Below, in pieces: positions 7,553 through 14,729 of a stretch of DNA of 64,000 bases. A program made the position numbers and the translations under genes. A model generated the notes under the pieces. That model saw only the letters and a program-made list of their open reading frames with translations, was not told the origin of the DNA and did not search any database. This stretch comes from Pseudomonadota bacterium (GTDB lineage Bacteria > Myxococcota_A > UBA9160 > JADFDR01): assembly GCA_003353845.1 (NCBI GenBank), contig PIVT01000003.1, positions 1 through 64,000 on the forward strand. Reading direction: 5' to 3'. Within the stretch, counting starts at the first letter, position 1. Each line of letters begins with the position of its first letter.

Positions 7553-8442
7553 TCTTGGGCCTCCAGCAATAGTCGGATGGTCTCATCGTAAAGGGAAAAC
7601 AAGTCGACGGCCTGTTCGGTGCCACCAATGGTGAATGGCAGCTCGATGCCGACAACCTCCAGGTGTTCCGCAAGCCAGCGGGAGGGTTTTTCATTTTCGT
7701 AGGGGGTGCGAATCACGGCCACGGGCGGATTAGCGGAAAGTTGCTCCAGCAAACTCGCCAGTTGTGCCCCGCTTGGAGGAACACCCGGCTTGGCTTCCAA
7801 GGTGGCGACGATCTCCAACTCCAACCAATCAGCCAGGTAACTGAAACTGGGACGGTGGGCTACAAACCGCAGCCCCGAAAGCGGGCGTGCCTTCTCCTCC
7901 CATTCCCTTTGCGCGTTGGCCCAGCGCTGTTCAAAATCCGCCAGGCGCGACTGAAAGACGGCGGCATTGGCGGGATCGATTTCGGCAAGGCGCTTACCCA
8001 AGGCTCGGGCCACTCGCTCGATGTTTCGAGGATGTAAGTGAATGTGCGGATTTCCCTGGGCATGAACATCCCCCTGCGAGCGATCCACGGTCTTGGGAAT
8101 CTCCAATCGGCGCACATGGTCGGCCGCGAGAAAATACCCCGGATTGCCGGGTTGAACCTTGGGATTGCCGGCGCGGCGCAAGAGTAAAGGCAACCAACCG
8201 ATCTCCAAGTCCGCCCCGGTGCAGACGACCAAGTCGGCTCGACGCACCGCGGCAATCAAACTGGGCCTCGCTTGCAAGCTGTGAGGATCTTGAAAGGCCG
8301 TCGTGGCCACGGTGATCTCGGCTTGCTCACCCGCCAGTTCCGTCAGCAGGGATCCCCACTCGGGTTCGCAAACAAAGGCCTCAAGCGCACTTGCGGAAAA
8401 CGGTATCAGTAAAAAAAAGATCAACGCGAAATTTCGAAACAT
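7549..8442 (-). CDS. Metal ABC transporter substrate-binding protein (ZnuA-like)
   Basis: The protein is 297 aa. The start ATG at 8442 is preceded by GGAGGA at the right spacing and opens a clear signal peptide ('MFRNFALIFFLLIPFSASA'). The body is a cluster A-I metal-binding protein. Candidate ligands are His in 'FQDPHSLQARP', the 'NPHIHLHPRNIERVA' cluster and 'FVAHRPSFSYL'. The long His-rich loop of many ZnuA proteins is short here, leaving zinc versus manganese open. It acts in the periplasm and feeds the permease that follows with a 4-nt overlap. Confidence 0.87.
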   Translation of the reverse strand: MFRNFALIFFLLIPFSASALEAFVCEPEWGSLLTELAGEQAEITVATTAFQDPHSLQARPSLIAAVRRADLVVCTGADLEIGWLPLLLRRAGNPKVQPGNPGYFLAADHVRRLEIPKTVDRSQGDVHAQGNPHIHLHPRNIERVARALGKRLAEIDPANAAVFQSRLADFEQRWANAQREWEEKARPLSGLRFVAHRPSFSYLADWLELEIVATLEAKPGVPPSGAQLASLLEQLSANPPVAVIRTPYENEKPSRWLAEHLEVVGIELPFTIGGTEQAVDLFSLYDETIRLLLEAQE

Positions 8443-8453
8443 GTTCGGTCCTC

Positions 8454-9788
8454 CTAAAACTGATGTCCGCCATGGGCGCCAATGCTGAAGATGTATTGTA
8501 GAAACCACTGATCGTCGGTCTCTCGCCGCACACGATCTCGATTGTATTGCAAGCGAATCCGGCTGAACTCACTGGGGGACCAGTCCAGCATGGCGCTTTC
8601 GCGGTGGGAACTGCGACCGGGATCCTCCAACTCAGTGCCGACAAACAAAGGACCGCTGTCCGCATCGACGCGATCATGGCGCAAGCCCACACGCCAGGCG
8701 TGCATGAATTGCCACACACCCTGTACGTACCAGCCACTCTGGTCCTCGTCGTAGTCCAATCCGGCAAAGGTGCCGTCTTCGGAGCGCCAGAAATACTCTC
8801 CTTGAAGCTTCAGGTTGCGCTGGTTGGGATTGCCTTTGGGCGCCCACTTCCAAACGAAATCGGCAATGGCGAGGTCACTGTCTCCGCTGAAGGTATCCAC
8901 GCTATCCTCGCCGCCGCTGCGCTCCTCGGCATCGGCACTAATGTATGACAGCCCCGCTTGCCAGCTGTGACTATCCCCCACGTCCCCGCCGAACTTGCCA
9001 AACAAGGTATAAGCATCCGGCGAGTCCTCGTGTTCCGACGTCGCAGGGAAGTGATCGCCCCAGTTGAGTTCCGCACCCAGTTCCACGAGCAGCGCCGTGG
9101 GCGCCACCCAACGAGCTTGAATTCCGTCGTTGGAATAACGTCCGCCGAGGAAGGCCTGGTAGGGCAAGGGGCGATCGACAAAATCATCCGCATGAAAATG
9201 AAAACTGTTTAGATAGCCCGCCGAAGAAAAGAACCGACCCGCGGTAACCGACAACCCCTGAGGCAGGGCCGTGGTCTGGATCCAGGCTTCTTCCCACTCC
9301 ACCTCAGCCTCGCCATCTTCCTCAGCCACAGCCACAGTCAAATTGCCGTAAAACATTGAATCAATATTCGCCTTGAAGTTGATCTCCGCTTCGCCGATGG
9401 AGAAACCCTCGTCACCGGTCCCAATCTCTCCCGCTGGTTGAAAGCCCGGGATCGCCTCCCAGCCTTCATCAACATTCGAATAGCCTCCCACCAGTACAGC
9501 GCCGATGGCGGGATTGAAAGTGTTGGCGCCAGAAGCTCCTGCGCTTTGTTCAATGGCGGTTTCTTCCGCCAACTCGACCGCCTCCTCAGCATCCCGTCGC
9601 GCCTCTTGCGCAGTACGTTCCGCCTGCGACAACCGTTCTTCGAGGTCGCTGATGCGGCTTTCATATTCCTCCCGCATCTCTTGGAGCATTTTCCGCAATT
9701 CAGCCACCTCGTCGGCTGACTGCTGTGCACTTGCAGCCACGGGTAAAAACAAGGTAAGTAGGACGAACAAGACATTTTTCATTTTCAT
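8454..9788 (-). CDS. Outer-membrane porin-like protein with coiled-coil N-terminus
   Basis: The protein is 444 aa. ATG at 9788 starts a signal peptide ('MKMKNVLFVLLTLFLPV', cleavage after 'AASAQ'). A heptad-rich coiled coil follows (about residues 25-75, 'LRKMLQEMREEYESRISDLE'). A beta-barrel of about 350 residues with alternating aromatic strands then ends in 'GGHQF', the terminal Phe signal for barrel assembly. The gene is 11 bp upstream of the metal-binding protein in the same direction. A role in passing metal or metal complexes through the outer membrane is likely from context but not shown. Confidence 0.75.
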   Translation of the reverse strand: MKMKNVLFVLLTLFLPVAASAQQSADEVAELRKMLQEMREEYESRISDLEERLSQAERTAQEARRDAEEAVELAEETAIEQSAGASGANTFNPAIGAVLVGGYSNVDEGWEAIPGFQPAGEIGTGDEGFSIGEAEINFKANIDSMFYGNLTVAVAEEDGEAEVEWEEAWIQTTALPQGLSVTAGRFFSSAGYLNSFHFHADDFVDRPLPYQAFLGGRYSNDGIQARWVAPTALLVELGAELNWGDHFPATSEHEDSPDAYTLFGKFGGDVGDSHSWQAGLSYISADAEERSGGEDSVDTFSGDSDLAIADFVWKWAPKGNPNQRNLKLQGEYFWRSEDGTFAGLDYDEDQSGWYVQGVWQFMHAWRVGLRHDRVDADSGPLFVGTELEDPGRSSHRESAMLDWSPSEFSRIRLQYNRDRVRRETDDQWFLQYIFSIGAHGGHQF

Positions 9789-9921
9789 ATCGATCACCAC
9801 ACAATTGATTTTGATCTGCCGGCAAGAAAGCGCTTGCGCAGTCTTTTGCCGACAAATGGTTGAACCACCGCAAAGGATTGACTCCCCGCGATTTTCCAAT
9901 GTAGTTATGAGCTAAGGAATG

Positions 9922-10218
9922 TCAGTGCGAGGTGGGCGGCCCGCGTTGGCCGGGCACAAGGTCGTGGATCGAAGTAAAAACAGAATCCGCAGCAAAGGTC
10001 TGGAAAGATCCCAGGACTGGGATCTCGATTGGAGCCGCATGATCGACACAGGCCGAATCCAATTGATCGGCCATAGCGCAGGATACGCATACAGGGCCGT
10101 GCGACGCACCCGACTCGTGTTGAGCCGCATGCGCTGAGGCTCCCAAAGGCCCGAGGAGAACCACAGCAACCAGTATGAACCGGGTCCAAGGGCCGATGTG
10201 TGCACGGAGTCGACGCAT
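9922..10218 (-). CDS. Small secreted Cys/His protein (DUF2946-like)
   Basis: The protein is 98 aa from ATG at 10218. Residues about 12-32 are a hydrophobic signal segment ending 'GASAHA'. A short mature part carries His and Cys ('HESGASHGPVCVSCAMAD', 'ACVDHAAP') and a terminal 'RGPP' end. This layout is typical of small DUF2946-like proteins found beside metal transport genes. The Cys/His pattern suggests metal binding in the periplasm. It is the first gene of the metal module, 133 bp upstream of the porin. The family assignment is by resemblance only. Confidence 0.55.
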   Translation of the reverse strand: MRRLRAHIGPWTRFILVAVVLLGPLGASAHAAQHESGASHGPVCVSCAMADQLDSACVDHAAPIEIPVLGSFQTFAADSVFTSIHDLVPGQRGPPTSH

Positions 10219-10311
10219 GGAGCCAAGATAACAGCTGTGGGCGATACTGTTAAGTCGGGGCAGTTTCCATAACGACAAACCTCTGAACAACTTCGAGTTT
10301 GTCTCATCAAA

Positions 10312-10344
10312 CAAAAACGAGGACCTGGAAAAAATTCCAAGTCC
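10312..10344 (-). terminator. Terminator after the serine recombinase
   Basis: On the minus strand a 10-bp stem with one mismatch (ggacttggaa / ttccaggtcc, 4-T loop) is followed by TCGTTTTTG. It lies about 70 bp after the recombinase stop codon. Confidence 0.55.
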
Positions 10345-10388
10345 CCGAAAAACCATGGTGGGTAAGGTAGCGGGTGCATGCCACCCGC

Positions 10389-10414
10389 CGAACCTACGAC
10401 CGCCGGATTAAGAG
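10389..10414 (-). repeat. tRNA-Lys-like fragment abutting the recombinase gene
   Basis: Minus-strand bases read CTCTTAATC, then CGGCGGTCGTAGGTTCG. This matches a tRNA-Lys(CTT) from its anticodon loop through the variable region to the T loop. The 5' half is missing and the sequence diverges after the T loop, so no tRNA can form. It ends exactly where the recombinase stop codon begins. This is the arrangement expected for an attachment site left by an older integration. Assignment is by eye. Confidence 0.5.
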
Positions 10415-11077
10415 CTACCCAGCCCTCCTCAGTACATTCCGCACGGCACTCGGCCCCCAGACACCACCACGAGCGGTAGCTATGCCTCGGTCATTCATGG
10501 CCTGTGCTAGCCCACGTAATGAGATACCTGAATTGCTTTTCTGAATCTGCCGGATGATCGGAACTACATTCTCAGAAAACCGTTCTGCTTTGGCCTTTAT
10601 GGCTTTCACGCCGAGTTTAGAAGCCTTTTCTGGGCATGGGCTACCCAGCTTGACCCCTCGGCGTTTTGCCGCCTTCAGGGCTGCTTTGGTGCGCTGAGAG
10701 ATGCATTCTGATTCAAACTCAGCCATGCTCGCCATGATATGGAGGGTCAAATTGTTCGCTTCGGGAAGATCGACAGCGACAAACTCGACACCCTCTTTCA
10801 TCAGCCCCGAAATGAAATAAACATCTCTGGCGAGCCGATCAAGCTTTGCAATCACCAAGGTCGCGCCCTGGCGCTTGCACTTCGCAAGGGCTTTGGCGAG
10901 TTCTGGGCGGTCGTCGCGTTTACCTGACTCGACCTCAGTAAAAGGAGGAGCCACCAACTTCCAGCCCTTTGAGCGAACGAACTCACTGACCGCACTTCGT
11001 TGCGCGTCGAGGCCAAGGCCTGACTGTCCCTGCCTCGCTGTTGATACTCGATAGTATGCAATCGCTTTTTGTCCCAT
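10415..11077 (-). CDS. Serine recombinase of the resolvase/invertase type
   Basis: The protein is 220 aa from ATG at 11077, chosen because AAGGGG lies just upstream and 'KAIAYYRVSTARQG' starts the family core. The nucleophilic Ser is in 'YRVST'. Further motifs are 'GLGLDAQR', the Arg-rich 'IAKLDRLARDVYFISGLM', and 'MASMAEFESECISQRTKAAL' leading into the long dimer helix. A C-terminal DNA-binding region ('GISLRGLAQAMNDRGI..GGVWGPSAVRNVL') resembles the recombinase helix-turn-helix. It is the only recombinase on the island apart from the IS enzyme. Confidence 0.9.
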   Translation of the reverse strand: MGQKAIAYYRVSTARQGQSGLGLDAQRSAVSEFVRSKGWKLVAPPFTEVESGKRDDRPELAKALAKCKRQGATLVIAKLDRLARDVYFISGLMKEGVEFVAVDLPEANNLTLHIMASMAEFESECISQRTKAALKAAKRRGVKLGSPCPEKASKLGVKAIKAKAERFSENVVPIIRQIQKSNSGISLRGLAQAMNDRGIATARGGVWGPSAVRNVLRRAG

Positions 11078-11306
11078 TTTGCCCCTTTGTTCACTTACCA
11101 TATGGTCGTTTGGATTATGCACGCCCAAGAGGAAGACCTCGATCCCATTTTCTGGGTCTAACACAATTGATAGGGCGGGTGGGGACTGCCCCACGTCCGC
11201 TGCGCTAAAACCAAATTTTTACAGAGTATCGACGCCTGTAGAAGGTGACCCTAAAGTGGCCCCAAGGAACTTTTTACGGGTGAACGCAAACCCGGAACGG
11301 GCCACT

Positions 11307-12074
11307 TCACGACTTCACATCACTAAAATACGGTATTGTTACCTTCTCAAATTCTTGAAGAGACGATATCCGTATACTCTCGACACCAAGTTCTTCTCCA
11401 GATGCCCCTAGATAATCCCTAGTCGCCACAAGCATATAGCCTTCAAGAAAATCCGCGAACCACGTCCCTACTCTGTCCAGATCCATAAACAGTGAATTCA
11501 AAGCGGCCTCCGCACTATCCTCATCTAGGTATTTTAGCATCGCATAGTTTGAAACAGTTTCGGAGCCAGCATATAAGCTATTATACCTGCCTGACGTTGC
11601 GATATACATCTCAAGGGTTGAGTTCTCGGCTGCTTCCATAATATTTTCTTGAAACTCTTCACAGGTATAATGAAAGGCAAATTTGTTTCTGACATCCTTG
11701 ATCAAATTTTTCTTGCCAAAATACTGCTTCAAGTTGCGAAGGGCCTCTCTCGAACGCTCCGTTAACTTCGGCTCATATTTCTGAGATATTCCAGACCCGA
11801 AGAATGACGTATTCAAGAGCTCCCACGCCTCATTTAGCTTCCCTGCAAAAACTTTCGCGATAATGGTGGCCTGCGCCCCACGAGCAAACGTCTCCTCGCG
11901 GCATGAAACCTCGGTCTGGACCGTCCAACCGACCAGCTTAAAAAAGACATTGATTTCATTTGCGACATGTCCTGCAAGAAAATAGAAAGTCCGTTCCTCG
12001 CTAGGGATCGTTCTAATTTTTTCTGGTTGTAATGGAAATTTCTGAATATCTACCCATCTCTTCATGCAAACCAT
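11307..12074 (-). CDS. Uncharacterised soluble protein of the island
   Basis: The protein is 255 aa with no signal peptide or membrane helix. ATG at 12074 has a run of five G about 8 bases upstream. It is mostly alpha-helical, with 'RTFYFLAGHVANEINVFFKLVGW' near the N-terminus and a central 'LIKDVRNKFAFHYTCEEF' block. The latter resembles the R-x-K-x-x-F-H-Y type motifs of HEPN-like or AbiV-like helical proteins, but I cannot assign a family. The base composition is more AT-rich than its neighbours, a sign of recent acquisition. It is the gene nearest the tRNA end of the island, a common place for cargo or defence genes. Confidence 0.6.
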   Translation of the reverse strand: MVCMKRWVDIQKFPLQPEKIRTIPSEERTFYFLAGHVANEINVFFKLVGWTVQTEVSCREETFARGAQATIIAKVFAGKLNEAWELLNTSFFGSGISQKYEPKLTERSREALRNLKQYFGKKNLIKDVRNKFAFHYTCEEFQENIMEAAENSTLEMYIATSGRYNSLYAGSETVSNYAMLKYLDEDSAEAALNSLFMDLDRVGTWFADFLEGYMLVATRDYLGASGEELGVESIRISSLQEFEKVTIPYFSDVKS

Positions 12075-12337
12075 TTTTCTTGCCCCCTATTCTCAAATAG
12101 ACCGGAAAGCCATAATAACTCCCTCTACTTTCTGCAGTGCAATAACACATGTACAGATTACCAATCCCCACAATGAGGGGCCCAAAGGCTCCGTCCGTGA
12201 CACTCCAATGAGGGCCTGGCATTGGATCGCCACCAAGGAGGGCCGTCAACAATCTCCCCAGGCGAACTCCCTTTCTGGGCCTGCGCCAAGGCTAACAAGA
12301 AGAGTAAGGTGATTCATTTTCTGGCGGGCCGAGGGTC
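12075..12337. other. Intergenic region with a possible decayed gene
   Basis: No intact gene is evident. On the minus strand a 23-codon frame from about 12317 ('MNHLTLLVSLGAGPE..') stops, and a frame at 12013-12252 continues with 'GPLIVGIGNLYMCYC' and 'SRGSYYGFPVYLRIGG'. Its 3' end overlaps the start of the unknown island gene in a different phase. This may be a frameshifted remnant of a small secreted protein, or chance. Confidence 0.25.
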
Positions 12338-12430
12338 ACGCAGCACTCAAAAAGACCAGCTGCTTGAAAACAGCAGTGCCGAATAGTCTTCAATTGAACA
12401 TCGAAAACCTACACATTTCTGAGGGCGAAA
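12338..12430. repeat. Diverged intergenic repeat, copy B
   Basis: This is the partner of copy A at 2253-2352 (39 of 55 identical over the aligned core 12376-12430). A hairpin CTGCT/AGCAG (12360-12364 with 12372-12376) sits just before the shared 'gtgccgaa', and the block ends in 'gggcgaaa'. It lies just inside the right end of the island, while copy A is outside the left end. Confidence 0.45.
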
Positions 12431-12434
12431 GTGA

Positions 12435-12457
12435 GGGAGACCCCGAGAGGGTCTCCC
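12435..12457. other. Perfect 9-bp hairpin near the right island end
   Basis: The stem is gggagaccc / gggtctccc with loop cgaga. No T-run follows on either strand, so it is not a typical intrinsic terminator. The same arms occur spaced apart at 3606-3659 near the other end. Confidence 0.5.
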
Positions 12458-12525
12458 AAATGGCACTTTTGACACTCTTCCGTGTCACTTGCTGATCTCT
12501 GGAACTCTTTGATTGTTCAGAGATT

Positions 12526-12583
12526 ATTTATGGTAGCGACGAGTGGACTTGAACCACCGACCTGCGGGCTATGAATCCGCCGC
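12526..12583 (-). repeat. att-type repeat overlapping intact tRNA-Met
   Basis: This is the right copy of the 58-bp direct repeat. It covers 5 bp past the CCA and the 3' 53 nt of the tRNA. The gene is complete because the 5' half lies outside the island. Confidence 0.85.
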
Positions 12584-12607
12584 TCTAACCACCTGAGCTA
12601 CGTCGCC
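12531..12607 (-). tRNA. tRNA-Met(CAT), elongator type
   Basis: The 77-nt gene includes an encoded CCA. Acceptor strands GGCGACG and CGTCGCT pair fully, with a G1-U72 pair as often seen in bacterial elongator tRNA-Met. D stem GCTC/GAGC, anticodon loop TTCATAG and T stem GGTGG/CCACT are all present. The anticodon stem has an A31-C39 mismatch next to the loop (GCGGA/CCCGC), which is unusual. The absent C1-A72 mismatch argues against the initiator. tRNA-Ile with a modified CAT anticodon cannot be fully excluded. Its 3' part is duplicated at 3479-3536. Confidence 0.88.
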
Positions 12608-12690
12608 ATAAATTGTTCTATCAAGGGGCGCGCATCGTAGCGAAGACTGGCGCTGGCCTCAATCTCTTGGAAGTACTTGTTTTTGAGGAG

Positions 12691-13716
12691 CTATTCGGGC
12701 TCCGCGGATCCGTCATCAACCTGCCGTAGCTCCACGCCAGATTCGCGCAGCAAGTCCATGGCCGTCTCGCCCAGCGGGTAGTGACTATTGTAAATCACTT
12801 CCTTGATGCCGGAGTTGATGATGAGCTTGGTACAGAATAAACAGGGACTCATGGTGCTGTAGAGGGTCGCGCCGCGCACGGAGGTTCCGTGGTAGGAGGC
12901 CTGGGTAATGGCGTTTTCCTCACCGTGGGAGCACAGGCATTCGTCGAGGCGGGTGCCGCCCTTGGCAAAGGAGTTACAGCGGGGGCAGCCGCCCTCGTTG
13001 CAGTTTTTCGTGCCACGGGGCGTACCGTTGTAGCCGGTGGAGATGATGCGCTTATCCAAGGTGATGACGGCAGCCACTTTGCGTTTGACGCAATTGGAGC
13101 GCGAGGCCACCACATGCGCGATCTGCATGAAATAGGTATCCCAGCTAGGGCGCGCAAAATTTTGGGAGCGCTCCAGCACGTACTGCACGGCCTGGTGCAT
13201 GTCATCTATGCTGCCTTCGTTGAGCACGATAAAATCTTTGAGCGCCTTTACGGCAAGAAGCTGTTGAGCCGCCGGGTTATCGCTTGCAAGCTCTTTGCCT
13301 TCTAAGCGCTTCAAGTCTTCCAGGTTGACGGGATCGCCGGAGCGACCGCGGTTATTGATGCGCTGAATGCGGATCTCGGGGTCGGCGTCCACCCAGACCA
13401 GGCGGAAGCTGGGATCGGCATTGCGCAGGGCTTCCACCTCGGCGGGGTGGCGAATGGAGTCGATGACGTAATTGCGATCGGAGAGGAATTTTTCGCCCAG
13501 GCGTTCGGCCAACACGCCGGGGCCATGTTCGGCCCGCAAGGCGTTTCCGATTTCGATCATGCGCTCCCGCGTTTCAGAAAGCCCCTGCTTGGCGAGTTCA
13601 TCACGCAAAATGTCGGAAAGGGAGAGGGGATAGAAACTGCGCTCGCGCAGGAAATCCACCGCTTCGCCCTTGCCTGCCCCGTAAGGTCCAGAAAATCCAA
13701 TAATCACGTGATCCAC
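12691..13716 (-). CDS. P-loop kinase-like / dCMP deaminase fusion protein
   Basis: The protein is 341 aa. Residues 1-180 are a nucleotide- or dephospho-CoA-kinase-like P-loop domain with Walker A 'GPYGAGKGE' (10-18) and 'VIDSIRHPAEVEAL'. Residues about 190-335 are a dCMP deaminase of the cytidine deaminase superfamily. Zinc ligands and catalytic Glu are in 'CSHGEENAI' (His264, Glu266) and 'SPCLFC' (Cys292, Cys295). Further cysteines at 239, 244, 247, 260 and 262 could bind a second, structural zinc as in phage T4 dCMP deaminase. Deamination of dCMP to dUMP feeds thymidylate synthesis. The N-terminal domain's substrate is unknown. It faces away from the SDR at 13815. Confidence 0.87.
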   Translation of the reverse strand: MDHVIIGFSGPYGAGKGEAVDFLRERSFYPLSLSDILRDELAKQGLSETRERMIEIGNALRAEHGPGVLAERLGEKFLSDRNYVIDSIRHPAEVEALRNADPSFRLVWVDADPEIRIQRINNRGRSGDPVNLEDLKRLEGKELASDNPAAQQLLAVKALKDFIVLNEGSIDDMHQAVQYVLERSQNFARPSWDTYFMQIAHVVASRSNCVKRKVAAVITLDKRIISTGYNGTPRGTKNCNEGGCPRCNSFAKGGTRLDECLCSHGEENAITQASYHGTSVRGATLYSTMSPCLFCTKLIINSGIKEVIYNSHYPLGETAMDLLRESGVELRQVDDGSAEPE

Positions 13717-13814
13717 ATCCCTCGAATAGGTAGCCGGGGCAAGAGTGCCAAAACAAGAACGCCAACCGAGTCAGATGACTAGCATAAGCCACCTCACTCT
13801 GGCAGCCTCCCCCC

Positions 13815-14708
13815 ATGCGTGTTTTTGTGACCGGAGCAGATGGCTTTGTCGGACGAGAGCTGCTGCCTCGGTTGATCGAGGCGGGGCACACGCCCGTTGT
13901 GCTGCCAGCCGGATTGAACATCTGCGATGAGACAGGGCTTTCACAAGCGCTGGCCCGGGCCCGGCCCGATGCCGTGATTCACCTGGCGGCCCTTTCCTCC
14001 GTGGCGCAATCCCACGATGACCCCAGCGCTGTCTTTCGCACCAACTTCCTGGGCTCACTCTTTTTGCTGCGCGCCTGTCAGACCCATGTGCCCAAGGCGC
14101 GCGTGATTCTGGTCGGGTCGGGACAGCAATACGGCTCTGCCAGCCCGGAAGCAGCTTCTTTCAGCGAAAGCGATCCCATGCGACCGGGCTCGCCTTACGC
14201 CGCCACCAAAAGCGCTGTGGATCTATTGGGCGCCGAATACGCCACACGCGGCCTGGACGTGCTCCGCGTGCGCTCCTTCAATCACACGGGCCCCGGACAG
14301 GATCCCATCATGGTGGCGCCCAACTTTGCCATGCAAATCGTGGCCATTGAGGCGGGGCAGCAGGAGCCCTTGATGTCCGTGGGCAACCTGGAATCGCGGC
14401 GCGATTTTCTGCATGTGAAGGATGTGGTGGAGGCGTATCTGTCCCTGCTAGAGCCCGCAGTTCCAGCGGGTGCCTACAATGTCTGCAGTGGTCAGGGTGT
14501 CAGCATGCAGGAAATTCTGGGCACCCTGCTCTCACTTTCCCCAGCCGATCCCAGCATTGAAGTCTCACCGCGCTACTTCCGACCCACGGATATGGCGGTG
14601 GGGTCTTATGAAAAACTGCATCGGGCCTGTGGCTGGGAGCCCCGGATTTCGCTTCACACAGCCCTTGAGGAAGTATTGAACTTTTCACGCCAACAGCTTG
14701 TTGCATAA
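13815..14708 (+). CDS. Extended SDR, sugar-nucleotide epimerase/reductase
   Basis: The protein is 297 aa, close to the size of GDP-6-deoxy-4-keto-mannose reductases (RmD). The NAD(P)-binding motif 'VTGADGFVG' is at residues 5-13. 'VIHLAALSSVAQSHDDP' and the catalytic 'SPYAATKSA' (Tyr-x-x-x-Lys) follow, and then 'RSFNHTGPGQ', which is characteristic of the GDP-sugar reductase/dehydratase group. It probably makes a deoxyhexose nucleotide for surface polysaccharide. No glycosyltransferases are adjacent, so the precise sugar is unknown. Confidence 0.8.
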   Translation: MRVFVTGADGFVGRELLPRLIEAGHTPVVLPAGLNICDETGLSQALARARPDAVIHLAALSSVAQSHDDPSAVFRTNFLGSLFLLRACQTHVPKARVILVGSGQQYGSASPEAASFSESDPMRPGSPYAATKSAVDLLGAEYATRGLDVLRVRSFNHTGPGQDPIMVAPNFAMQIVAIEAGQQEPLMSVGNLESRRDFLHVKDVVEAYLSLLEPAVPAGAYNVCSGQGVSMQEILGTLLSLSPADPSIEVSPRYFRPTDMAVGSYEKLHRACGWEPRISLHTALEEVLNFSRQQLVA

Positions 14709-14729
14709 ACGTTTTTAGAGATCAAACTC

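Larger units (their letters stand above)
3479..12583. mobile_element. Genomic island integrated in tRNA-Met
   Basis: A 58-bp perfect direct repeat, 3479-3536 and 12526-12583 (offset 9047), bounds this region. The right copy is the 3' 53 nt (anticodon arm to CCA) of an intact tRNA-Met plus 5 bp downstream. The left copy is the displaced 3' end, in the same orientation and followed by the tRNA terminator. This is the geometry of integrase-mediated insertion into a tRNA 3' end. Cargo: PEP-CTERM remnant, histidine kinase, IS6-family IS, metal uptake genes, serine recombinase and an unknown protein. No tyrosine integrase is visible, so either the 10415-11077 recombinase or a lost enzyme did the work. 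Confidence 0.75.

Noticed and set aside
12013-12252. 79-codon minus-strand frame before the unknown island protein
   Set aside because: It overlaps a better supported gene in another phase and has no start signal; at most it is a decayed remnant.
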